From positions 124,001 to 188,000 of the forward strand of contig CAVWCL010000020.1 in NCBI GenBank assembly GCA_963753485.1: a stretch of DNA of 64,000 nt, read 5' to 3'. This DNA comes from CAWDLX01 sp963753485. GTDB taxonomy: Bacteria; Actinomycetota; Actinomycetes; Mycobacteriales; Micromonosporaceae. Made by a program: the position numbers and the translations under genes. Below the pieces are notes generated by a model. The model had not been told where the DNA came from and searched no databases. It saw only the letters and a list, made by a program, of their open reading frames with translations. Below are positions 57,912-64,000 of the stretch, one piece after another (the first letter of the stretch is position 1; each line of letters starts with the position of its first letter).

Positions 57912-58847
57912 ATGCGTGCCCTGCGGACCCTCGCCGGCATCGTCCTCGTCCTCCTCAGCGGACCGGCCCTGCTGACCGGCGGCGTCTGCGCCGCCGCGCT
58001 GAGCCACCGGGACGCCGATGGCGGCTTCACCGCGGTGCTCGCGCCCATCCACAGCGATGGGTACGCGGTGGTGGTGCCCGACCTGGGCGCGGCGGCGCGC
58101 GGCTTCGGCATCGCGGCGGCGTTCGGTTCGGCCGGGCTGCGGGTGTCGATCCGGGAATCCGGGCAGCCGCTCGTGCTCGCCCTGGCCCCGATCGCCGATC
58201 TGCAGCGCTACCTGTCCGGGGTCGCCCGGACCGAGGTCCGGTCGGTCGGCTTCGCGGCCGGCAGCCAACCGGTCACCCTGGCCCCGATCACGGGCGCGGC
58301 GCTACCCGCGCCACCGGCACAGAAGTCGTTCTGGAGCGCCGCGACCAGCATGCAGAGCGTGGACTGGGACCGGCCGGCGCCGGGCCTGGTCGGGTTGGTG
58401 CTGCTGCGCTCCGACGGCCGGGCGGGCATCGACGTGACCGTCGCGGTCGCCCGCTATCCCGACTGGCTGACCCGGGCGACCTGGGCGTTACTGCTCGCCG
58501 GCGCGGCCATGTTCGTCGGCGGGCTGGCCGTGCTGTTCCGGATGGCCGAGCCGGTGCTGGTGGTCGAGGCGCACCGGATGGTGGAGTTCGCCGACCGGAT
58601 CGCCGAACGGCTCGGCGGCATCCAACCCGGGCGGTCGTTGGCGGTGATCCGGCGGACCCGAGGGCTCGACCTGACCGGGGAGATCGTCCCGGTACGGGCG
58701 GAGCCGGACGAGGACGGGCCACCCGGCCCACCGCGGCCCGGCCACTGGCGGGAGTGGCTGCGCCAGCACCACCCGGCACCGCAACCGCCGCCCTCATGGG
58801 CCGACGAACCCACCGGCGAGTCGCCCTACATTCACACCGCCACCTGA
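57912..58847 (+). CDS. Two-helix membrane protein with an extracytoplasmic domain, unknown function
   Basis: A 311-residue protein that I do not recognise. It has an N-terminal helix (~4-28; LAGIVLVLLSGPALLTGGVC), an outer domain of ~160 residues with beta-like hydrophobic strands, a second helix (~193-212) and a cytoplasmic tail rich in Arg and Pro. ATG 57912 is chosen for the short leader after TATCAT. Its last 16 nt overlap the 3' end of the convergent mannosyltransferase gene. Confidence 0.6.
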   Translation: MRALRTLAGIVLVLLSGPALLTGGVCAAALSHRDADGGFTAVLAPIHSDGYAVVVPDLGAAARGFGIAAAFGSAGLRVSIRESGQPLVLALAPIADLQRYLSGVARTEVRSVGFAAGSQPVTLAPITGAALPAPPAQKSFWSAATSMQSVDWDRPAPGLVGLVLLRSDGRAGIDVTVAVARYPDWLTRATWALLLAGAAMFVGGLAVLFRMAEPVLVVEAHRMVEFADRIAERLGGIQPGRSLAVIRRTRGLDLTGEIVPVRAEPDEDGPPGPPRPGHWREWLRQHHPAPQPPPSWADEPTGESPYIHTAT

Positions 58848-60112
58848 GCCGCAGTGCCCGCGACCGGAGCGCCGGCCGCGACCGGCGTGCCGCGGCGGAT
58901 CGGCAGCAACACCAGCACGACGAGCATCAGCCAGAGCTGCCAGTTGCTCAGCACGAACCCGACCAGGCCGCCCGGTTGGTGCAGGTCGAAGGCCCAGAGC
59001 GAGAGCAGGCTGAGGGCCGCGGTCAGGTAGACCACGCCAGCGAGCAGGAGCGAGGACCGGCGACCGCGCAGGCCGTCGACGACCGGTCCGGCCGCGCCGG
59101 CGGGTGCCAGCCCGGTGTCGAGCAGCACCACCAGGGCGGGCACGAACCAGAAGATGTGATGCGTCCAGGTGATCGGGCTGATCAGGCTGCCGGCGAGCCC
59201 GGTCAGACTGAGGCCGGCGACCTCGTCACCGGCGATCCCGGCGCGGGCCGCGCGCCACATCCCGTACCCGAGCGCGGCCAGCGCGAGCAGCAGCCACACC
59301 CGCCCGTCGGGCTCGCCGGGCAGCGCCAGCCGCGCCAGCAGGCCCAGCAGCGACTGGTTGAACGGGTACGCCAGCTGCCCGACGCCGCCGGCGTCGAAGA
59401 CCTCCCGGGTCAGGTAGGTCCAGGTGTCCTGGGGAGCCACCGCGGCGGCCAGCGCGGTGGCCGCCATCGCGGTCGCCGCGGCCACGCCCGCCGCCCGCCA
59501 CCGCCGGGTGACCAGCAGGTAGAGGATGAAGATGCCGGGTATGAGCTTGATCGCGGTGGCGAACCCGATGCCGACGCCGGCGAAGGCGCGCGTGCGGGCC
59601 GAGTCCGCGGGCAGCAGGACCAGCAGATCCAGCAAGATCAGCGCCCACAGCACGAAGTTGACCTGGCCGAGGGTGAACGCCTCCCGGACCGGCTCCAGGG
59701 TCGTCGCGAGCACCGTGGCGAACCCGACCGCGAACCACCGCGGCCAGCCGTGCCGGTCGGCCACCGGCCGCACCAGCCACCACATCGAGACGGCGAAGGC
59801 GGCCGCCGCGACCACTGTGTAGACGGCCATGGTCTGGTTCCAGCTGAGCCAGGCGAGCGGGCGCAGGACCAGCGCCGCGAATGGTGGATAGGTGAACTCC
59901 AGGTGCCCCTGGGTGGCGTCCGGCTGGGCGAAGTCGTAGAGCGGATGGCCGCCGGCCCACCACTGCATCGCGGCCCGGTAGATGCTCAGGTCGTAGAAGT
60001 GATGGCGATTGCCGTACCAGACATGCGCGGCGGTGGCGGCGACGGTGACCAGGACGAGCAGACCGGCCAGCCGCGCGGTACCGCCCCGCCGCGCACCGCT
60101 GAGCACCCGCAC
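58832..60112 (-). CDS. GT87-type polyprenyl-phosphate-mannose-dependent mannosyltransferase (DUF2029)
   Basis: A 426-residue membrane glycosyltransferase with about ten to eleven helices. The first outer loop carries FYDLSIYRAAMQWWAGG, with the Asp thought to be catalytic in GT-C enzymes, and FTYPPFAALVLRP follows. The family adds alpha-1,2 mannose to lipomannan-type glycolipids outside the membrane. GTG 60112 follows GGGGAGAG; an open frame to 60280 is rejected as a charged non-membrane extension. It is convergent with the preceding gene and overlaps it by 16 nt. Confidence 0.88.
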   Translation of the reverse strand: MRVLSGARRGGTARLAGLLVLVTVAATAAHVWYGNRHHFYDLSIYRAAMQWWAGGHPLYDFAQPDATQGHLEFTYPPFAALVLRPLAWLSWNQTMAVYTVVAAAAFAVSMWWLVRPVADRHGWPRWFAVGFATVLATTLEPVREAFTLGQVNFVLWALILLDLLVLLPADSARTRAFAGVGIGFATAIKLIPGIFILYLLVTRRWRAAGVAAATAMAATALAAAVAPQDTWTYLTREVFDAGGVGQLAYPFNQSLLGLLARLALPGEPDGRVWLLLALAALGYGMWRAARAGIAGDEVAGLSLTGLAGSLISPITWTHHIFWFVPALVVLLDTGLAPAGAAGPVVDGLRGRRSSLLLAGVVYLTAALSLLSLWAFDLHQPGGLVGFVLSNWQLWLMLVVLVLLPIRRGTPVAAGAPVAGTAAQVAV

Positions 60113-60129
60113 CGCCGACTCTCCCCACG

Positions 60130-60214
60130 TAGATCGTGGACAACCGCGGCCACCATCGCGACCCGGTATCGCCGCCTCGTCCTCGCCACCACCATTGTCC
60201 AAGATCGCACGGGC
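60130..60214. promoter_or_regulatory. Imperfect inverted repeat between mannosyltransferase and orn
   Basis: GATCGTGGACAA (60130-60141) and TTGTCCAAGATC (60196-60207) are inverted 12-mers about 54 bp apart in a divergent intergenic region; the flanks do not match. A regulatory role is only a possibility. Confidence 0.25.
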
Positions 60215-60221
60215 GGGCGGA

Positions 60222-60227
60222 TAGGCT
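60222..60227 (+). promoter_or_regulatory. Possible -10 box of orn
   Basis: TAGGCT, 55 nt upstream of ATG 60283, so this transcript would carry a short leader. Confidence 0.35.
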
Positions 60228-60282
60228 GGCCGGCGGGAAGCGTGCACGCGGCGGCGCGCGGCGCTGAGTGAAGGGTGCACGG

Positions 60283-60894
60283 ATGAGCGATCTTCTCGTC
60301 TGGGTCGACTGCGAGATGACCGGGCTGGACCTCGGCCGGGACGCTCTCGTCGAGGTGGCCGCCCTGGTCACCGACCCCGAGCTGACCGTGCTCGGCGACG
60401 GCGTCGATGTGGTCATCCACGTGGACGAGAGCCAGCTCGGCGGCATGGTCGAGATCGTGCGCGAGATGCACGACAAGTCCGGGCTCACCGATGCGGTCCG
60501 GGCGTCCGCGGTCTCCCTCGGCCAGGCCGAGGACATGGTGATGTCATACGTGACCAGCTTCGTCACCGAACCGCGCACCGCGCCGCTGTGCGGCAACTCG
60601 ATCGCTACCGACCGGGCCTTCCTCGCCCGGGACATGCCGCGCTTCGACACCTACCTGCACTACCGCATGATCGACGTCTCGTCGATCAAGGAGCTCTGCC
60701 GACGCTGGTACCCCCGCACCTACTTCGGCCAGCCGGCCAAGGGACTGGCCCACCGGGCGCTCGCCGACATCCGGGAGAGCATCCGCGAGTTGGAGTACTA
60801 CCGGCGCACCGTCTTCGTGCCGCGCCCCGGTCCGGACGTCGACAGCGCGCGGGCGGTCGCGCTGACGGTGGCCGAGGACTTCCCGGTGGGGTAG
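60283..60894 (+). CDS. orn: Oligoribonuclease
   Basis: A 203-residue DEDDh 3'-5' exonuclease that degrades dinucleotides such as pGpG and the last fragments of RNA decay. Asp10 and Glu12 are in WVDCEMTGLDL, followed by the later Asp in SIATDRAFLARDM and the His/Asp of HRALADIRES. It completes c-di-GMP turnover. ATG 60283 gives the family start SDLLVWVDCEMTG; GTG 60268 in frame is less likely. tRNA-His follows 67 nt later. Confidence 0.96.
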   Translation: MSDLLVWVDCEMTGLDLGRDALVEVAALVTDPELTVLGDGVDVVIHVDESQLGGMVEIVREMHDKSGLTDAVRASAVSLGQAEDMVMSYVTSFVTEPRTAPLCGNSIATDRAFLARDMPRFDTYLHYRMIDVSSIKELCRRWYPRTYFGQPAKGLAHRALADIRESIRELEYYRRTVFVPRPGPDVDSARAVALTVAEDFPVG

Positions 60895-60936
60895 CTCGCC
60901 GCGAAACCCGTTCGCCCCGGCCGGCCGGGAGCCGGC

Positions 60937-60942
60937 TATCAT
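60937..60942 (+). promoter_or_regulatory. -10 box of tRNA-His
   Basis: TATCAT, 19 nt before the mature 5' end. No clear -35 was found. Confidence 0.4.
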
Positions 60943-60961
60943 GGTCGGGCGCAGGTCGCAT

Positions 60962-61038
60962 GGTGGCTGTAGCTCAGCTGGTAGAGCACCGGGTTGTGGT
61001 CCCGGGTGTCGGGGGTTCGAGTCCCCTCAGTCACCCCA
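60962..61038 (+). tRNA. tRNA-His (anticodon GUG)
   Basis: The acceptor stem GTGGCTG/CAGTCAC has an extra 5' G (60962, the G-1 of tRNA-His) opposite C73. The anticodon loop TTGTGGT gives GTG and the T arm carries GGTTCGAGTCC. The CCA end is encoded (61036-61038), unlike the tRNA at 52723. Confidence 0.97.
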
Positions 61039-61069
61039 CAGATACGGGTAAGCCCTCGAGATCACGTCG

Positions 61070-62362
61070 TCAGCCGGTCGGTGAGGGCTGTGCCGCGGGT
61101 GCGTTCGAGGACGCGCTGGGCTTCGGGGTGACCGGGGGTGCGGGAGTCCAGTTCGCCAGCGCCGGTGGGACCGGCAGGGCGGAGCCCTGGAGGTAGCGCG
61201 CCCACGACTGGTTCCAGGCCGTCCAGCCGTTGCCGTCGACGAGTTTCACCTCGGTGCCGCGCACCGTGACCGGGTCGCCGATGTGGGTGAAGCCGAACAG
61301 CCACTTCGAGTTCTCCCAGGACATGTTCACACAGCCGTGGGAGACGTTGACATGGCCCTGCTCGCCGACCGACCACGGGGCGGCGTGGATGAACTCCCCG
61401 CCCCAGGTCAACCGCATCGCGTAGTTCACCTGGACCCGGTAACCACCGGGCCCCTCCCGGGTGGTGTCGAAGATGGTCGAGTAGTCGTGGCTCATCACGA
61501 CCATGTTCCCGCTGGAGGACGGGGTGCTCGGCTTGCCGAGGCTCACCGGCATGGTGCGCAGGAACACGTCGTCGCGGTAGACGCTCATCGACTTGGTCGC
61601 GTTGTCCACGAGCATGACCACCTTGGGCCCGATCGACACCGTGGCCGAGCGGTCCTGGTCGCCGTAGGACCCGCCGCCCATCGGTACGCCCTTGAGCGCC
61701 GCCCGCACGCTGATCGTGGTGCCGGGGATCCAGTACACCGGCGGCCGGTACCAGACCTGGCTCCCGCTGGCCCAGTGCCACACCCCCGGCTGCGACGGGG
61801 TGCTGGTGACGAAGAGGCGCTGCTGCACCCCGGCGCGGGCGGACTCGGGCACCGGCGGATCGAACTCGATCACGACGGGCATGCCCACGCCGTAGGTCTG
61901 GCCGGAGAACAGGTACATGCCGGTGCCGGTCTGTCGCGCCGGTTCGGCCATGGTGCGAAACGTCGTGGTTCGGGTCTGGCGCTGCCGGCGGTCGGGGCTG
62001 GTGGCGATGACCGTCGCGGTGTAGCTGCTGGCGTAGGCGAGCGGTGCGGCCGGCACCCACGAGCTGCCATCGGACCGGGTGGCGCCGGCGAGCGGGGTGG
62101 CGCTGCCCGCCTTCGTCACGGTGACCGAGGAAACCTGGCCGTGGCCGACGCTCAGCCCGATCTCCGTCGAGACCGGCACGTGGGCGGCGCCGGCGGCCGG
62201 CGTGATGGCCAGGGAGAGCGGCGGTGGCGGTGGGGTCGGCGGACCCTGGTTCGCGGTACCGGTCCGCGAGAAGAGTCCGCAGCCGCTCCCGGCGACGCCC
62301 ACCGCCATCGTGAGCAAGCCGCACCACACCAGCCGGCGCCAGCCGTGCCCGGATCCCGCCAT
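61070..62362 (-). CDS. L,D-transpeptidase lipoprotein (Ig-like domains plus YkuD)
   Basis: A 430-residue lipoprotein. The lipobox is GSGC (~25-28). Two Ig-like domains (~45-130 and ~135-230) precede the YkuD catalytic domain, with FIHAAPW and the active-site Cys344 in SHGCVNMS. It forms 3-3 crosslinks between meso-DAP residues in peptidoglycan, as LdtMt2-type enzymes do. A Pro/Ala/Ser-rich tail follows. ATG 62362 gives the signal peptide; an overlapping frame to 62399 reads otherwise and is rejected. Confidence 0.93.
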   Translation of the reverse strand: MAGSGHGWRRLVWCGLLTMAVGVAGSGCGLFSRTGTANQGPPTPPPPPLSLAITPAAGAAHVPVSTEIGLSVGHGQVSSVTVTKAGSATPLAGATRSDGSSWVPAAPLAYASSYTATVIATSPDRRQRQTRTTTFRTMAEPARQTGTGMYLFSGQTYGVGMPVVIEFDPPVPESARAGVQQRLFVTSTPSQPGVWHWASGSQVWYRPPVYWIPGTTISVRAALKGVPMGGGSYGDQDRSATVSIGPKVVMLVDNATKSMSVYRDDVFLRTMPVSLGKPSTPSSSGNMVVMSHDYSTIFDTTREGPGGYRVQVNYAMRLTWGGEFIHAAPWSVGEQGHVNVSHGCVNMSWENSKWLFGFTHIGDPVTVRGTEVKLVDGNGWTAWNQSWARYLQGSALPVPPALANWTPAPPVTPKPSASSNAPAAQPSPTG

Positions 62363-62455
62363 CGCCGCACCCCCGTACGCGCTTGCGTTCGGTGCTCATC
62401 CTCGCGCACCGGATGGGTCCGGGGTGGGCGTTTGCGCCACCTTGGTGGCGACGGC

Positions 62456-62776
62456 TCAGGTCCGGGCGGCAACCGCCTCGGTACGCCCGCGGAGCCAGGA
62501 CGTCGCCTTCCGCTCAGCGACGAACGACATGACCGGTACCGTGCCGGCCAGCAACATCAGCAGCGTGCGGACGAACGGCCACCGGGCCCGCACCGCGAGG
62601 TCGAACGCGGCCACCAGGTAGACCATGTAGAGGAAGCCGTGGATCGGGCCGACGATCGCCACCATCGTGGGCTCGCCGGCGAAGTACTTCAGCGGCATCG
62701 CGACGAAGACGAGCACCAGCAGGAAACTACCCACCACGTACGCCATCACCCGGAACCGCAGCAGTGCGCCGGACAT
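62456..62776 (-). CDS. DUF3817 membrane protein
   Basis: A 106-residue protein with about three helices. YFAGEPTMVAIVGPIHGFLY is the characteristic DUF3817 segment, with the conserved His. ATG 62776 follows GAAGGAGA by a good spacing. No function is established. It lies 17 nt downstream of the next small membrane protein gene and is probably cotranscribed with it; an open frame to 63259 is not supported. Confidence 0.85.
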   Translation of the reverse strand: MSGALLRFRVMAYVVGSFLLVLVFVAMPLKYFAGEPTMVAIVGPIHGFLYMVYLVAAFDLAVRARWPFVRTLLMLLAGTVPVMSFVAERKATSWLRGRTEAVAART

Positions 62777-62793
62777 CTGTCTCCTTCGGTTGG

Positions 62794-63192
62794 TCAGCCG
62801 GGGTACTTCGACGGTGACGCCTGCGGATTCGCATTCAGCCAGGCGAGGTACCGGTTGTATGCGGCCAGCTCGTCGTCTCCGCTGTCGTCGTAGGCCGGAC
62901 CGGTATGCTGACTCCCCCGTACCGGGCGGATCCGATCGCGGTGGGCGGCCTGATCCGCCGGCGCTCGCAGCACCTGGCGGATCTCCTTGATCCAGACGTA
63001 GACCACGAACGCGGCGAAGGCCGGCCACTCGATCGCGTACCCGAAAGAGAGTGGATTGCCACCCCGAAAACGGTTGATCTGCCACCAGCCCAGCAGCAGG
63101 AAGCCGACCACGAGTGCGACCGCGCCCAGATGCACGGCGAGCCACCGGGGCGTCAACACTCGCCTCGCGCCGGTCACCGCAGCCGGGGTCAC
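62794..63192 (-). CDS. Small membrane protein, probable partner of the DUF3817 protein
   Basis: A 132-residue protein with two helices (WLAVHLGAVALVVGFLLLGW; then WPAFAAFVVYVWIKEI) linked by a short loop with NPLSFGYAIEWP, and a soluble C-terminus with YNRYLAWLNA. Similar proteins, from memory, sit beside DUF3817 genes in other actinomycetes. Start is GTG 63192. No function is known. Confidence 0.75.
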   Translation of the reverse strand: MTPAAVTGARRVLTPRWLAVHLGAVALVVGFLLLGWWQINRFRGGNPLSFGYAIEWPAFAAFVVYVWIKEIRQVLRAPADQAAHRDRIRPVRGSQHTGPAYDDSGDDELAAYNRYLAWLNANPQASPSKYPG

Positions 63193-63260
63193 GCCAGCGA
63201 GGATAGCCGCGCCGGCTGGGCCGCCCTCCTGCAGGTAGTGCGCTGGCCAGCGGCGGCACC

Positions 63261-63266
63261 TAAGAT
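63261..63266 (+). promoter_or_regulatory. -10 box of the ATP-grasp gene
   Basis: TAAGAT, 6 nt before ATG 63273; leaderless spacing. Confidence 0.5.
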
Positions 63267-63272
63267 CCCGCC

Positions 63273-64000
63273 ATGGCGGACGTATTCGATCAGTACGCCG
63301 TCGCGGGCGCCTGGGACGAGATGTTCGAGCGTCCCGGCCAGCCGCGCTCGGCGTACCGGTCGCTGCACGCCGCCCTGCAACCGTGGTCGGTTGCCGACCT
63401 GCGCGCCCGGGCCGACCAGCTGGCCCGGGTCTTCACCGACCGCGGGGTCACCTTCTCCTACGCCGGTGAGGACCGGCCCTTCCCGCTCGACCTGGTCCCG
63501 CGCATCCTCGACGCCGTCGAGTGGGACCTGATCACCCGGGCGGTCCGCCAGCGGGTGCGGGCGCTGGAGTGCTTCCTGGCCGACGTGTACGGCGCCGGCG
63601 AGGTGCTCGCCGACGGCGTCGTGCCCCGCCGGCTCGTGTTGACCAGCGCGCATTTCCACCGGGCGGCGGCCGGGATCGAGCCGCCCAACGGGGTGCGCAT
63701 CCACGTCAGCGGGGTGGACCTGATCCGCGACGAGGCCGGCCAGTTCCGGGTACTGGAGGACAACCTGCGGATCCCGTCCGGAGTGAGCTACGTCATCGAG
63801 AACCGGCGGGCGCTGTCGCAGACCCTGCCCAGCCTCTTCGCCGAAGCGCGGGTCCACCCGGTCGACGACTACCCGGCTCGGCTGCTCGCCGCCCTGCGCG
63901 CCGCCGCCCCCGACGCGGTGGCCGACCCGTGCGTGGTCGTGCTGACGCCCGGCGTCTACAACGCCGCGTACTTCGAGCACGCGCTGCTCGCCCGGCTCAT
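63273..64000 (+). CDS. Circularly permuted ATP-grasp type 2 protein (C-terminus off the right edge)
   Basis: The first 242 codons of a DUF404/DUF407-type protein. DQYAVAGAWDEMFERPG and FTYAGED-like VTFSYAGEDRPFPLDLVPRI are typical, and the segment RVLEDNLRIPSGVSYVIENR matches the family's ATP-grasp core. These proteins occur with an alpha-E protein and a transglutaminase-like protease in a conserved cluster of unknown peptide-modifying function; those neighbours would lie beyond base 64000. ATG 63273 has a -10 box 6 nt upstream. Confidence 0.9.
   Translation, partial: MADVFDQYAVAGAWDEMFERPGQPRSAYRSLHAALQPWSVADLRARADQLARVFTDRGVTFSYAGEDRPFPLDLVPRILDAVEWDLITRAVRQRVRALECFLADVYGAGEVLADGVVPRRLVLTSAHFHRAAAGIEPPNGVRIHVSGVDLIRDEAGQFRVLEDNLRIPSGVSYVIENRRALSQTLPSLFAEARVHPVDDYPARLLAALRAAAPDAVADPCVVVLTPGVYNAAYFEHALLARL

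Noticed and set aside
1..64000. Prophage, integrative element, insertion sequence or biosynthetic gene cluster
   Set aside because: No integrase, transposase, structural phage, PKS, NRPS or other core biosynthetic genes were seen. The LAL regulator and hydrolase-transferase fusion alone are not enough to call a cluster.

Overview
This is GC-rich DNA (around 70% G+C) packed with short-spaced genes, many starting with GTG or TTG and many joined by ATGA or GTGA overlaps. Gene content (SigE-family sigma factor, Rv1747-like FHA-ABC protein, Mec-CysO-CysM cysteine pathway, circularly permuted ATP-grasp, LAL regulator, GT87 mannosyltransferase) points to a filamentous actinomycete. Micromonosporaceae is my best guess, and it is an inference. 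I see no phage, insertion sequence or CRISPR array. The window is mostly chromosomal core, with small decayed or rearranged pieces.

Layout. 1-5 kb: a GGDEF/EAL signalling protein cut by the left edge, a frameshifted small secreted protein, and a SigE-type sigma factor with a membrane-anchored Asp-box protein. 5-16 kb: divergent NDK, LURP-one-like protein, Ski2-like helicase, S51 peptidase, DUF456 protein, Rsm22-like methyltransferase, an FHA-ABC transporter coupled to a double TrkA-N protein, and ArfB. 16-20 kb: ctaD and the NAD-salvage pair pncB-pncA. 20-27 kb: a LAL regulator, a GTPase-like protein without a P-loop, and an FHA/zinc-ribbon protein next to a pseudokinase; these separate pncB from clpS, which are neighbours in Mycobacterium. 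27-31 kb: a two-ATPase, two-permease ABC operon. 31-37.5 kb: the mec-cysO-cysM, murI, metallo-beta-lactamase, rph, rdgB block in the mycobacterial Rv1334-Rv1341 order, interrupted by a broken M41 protease fragment. 38-45 kb: a five-gene translationally coupled histidine-utilisation operon (hutU, M20 amidohydrolase, hutF, hutI, hutH). 45-49 kb: an OpuC-type osmoprotectant transporter whose binding protein looks circularly permuted. 49-53 kb: a frameshifted cation-efflux gene, a hydrolase-glycosyltransferase fusion, an unusual tRNA with anticodon UAG, and bcp. 53-58 kb: DsbA-like, MauE-like, ECF sigma/anti-sigma and CopC-CopD genes, which suggest an extracytoplasmic redox/copper module. 58-64 kb: mannosyltransferase, orn, tRNA-His, L,D-transpeptidase, small membrane proteins, and an ATP-grasp gene cut by the right edge.

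Recurring themes: (i) many start codons lie 6-8 bases after a TAnnnT-like -10 box, as expected for leaderless mRNAs, and this pattern helped choose starts; (ii) two dispersed hairpin families occur, three copies of a GGGCACCC palindrome and two copies of a long CCCGTCGATC hairpin between convergent genes; (iii) three genes carry apparent single-base frameshifts; (iv) two unrelated genes carry exact or near-exact 54-bp in-frame duplications.
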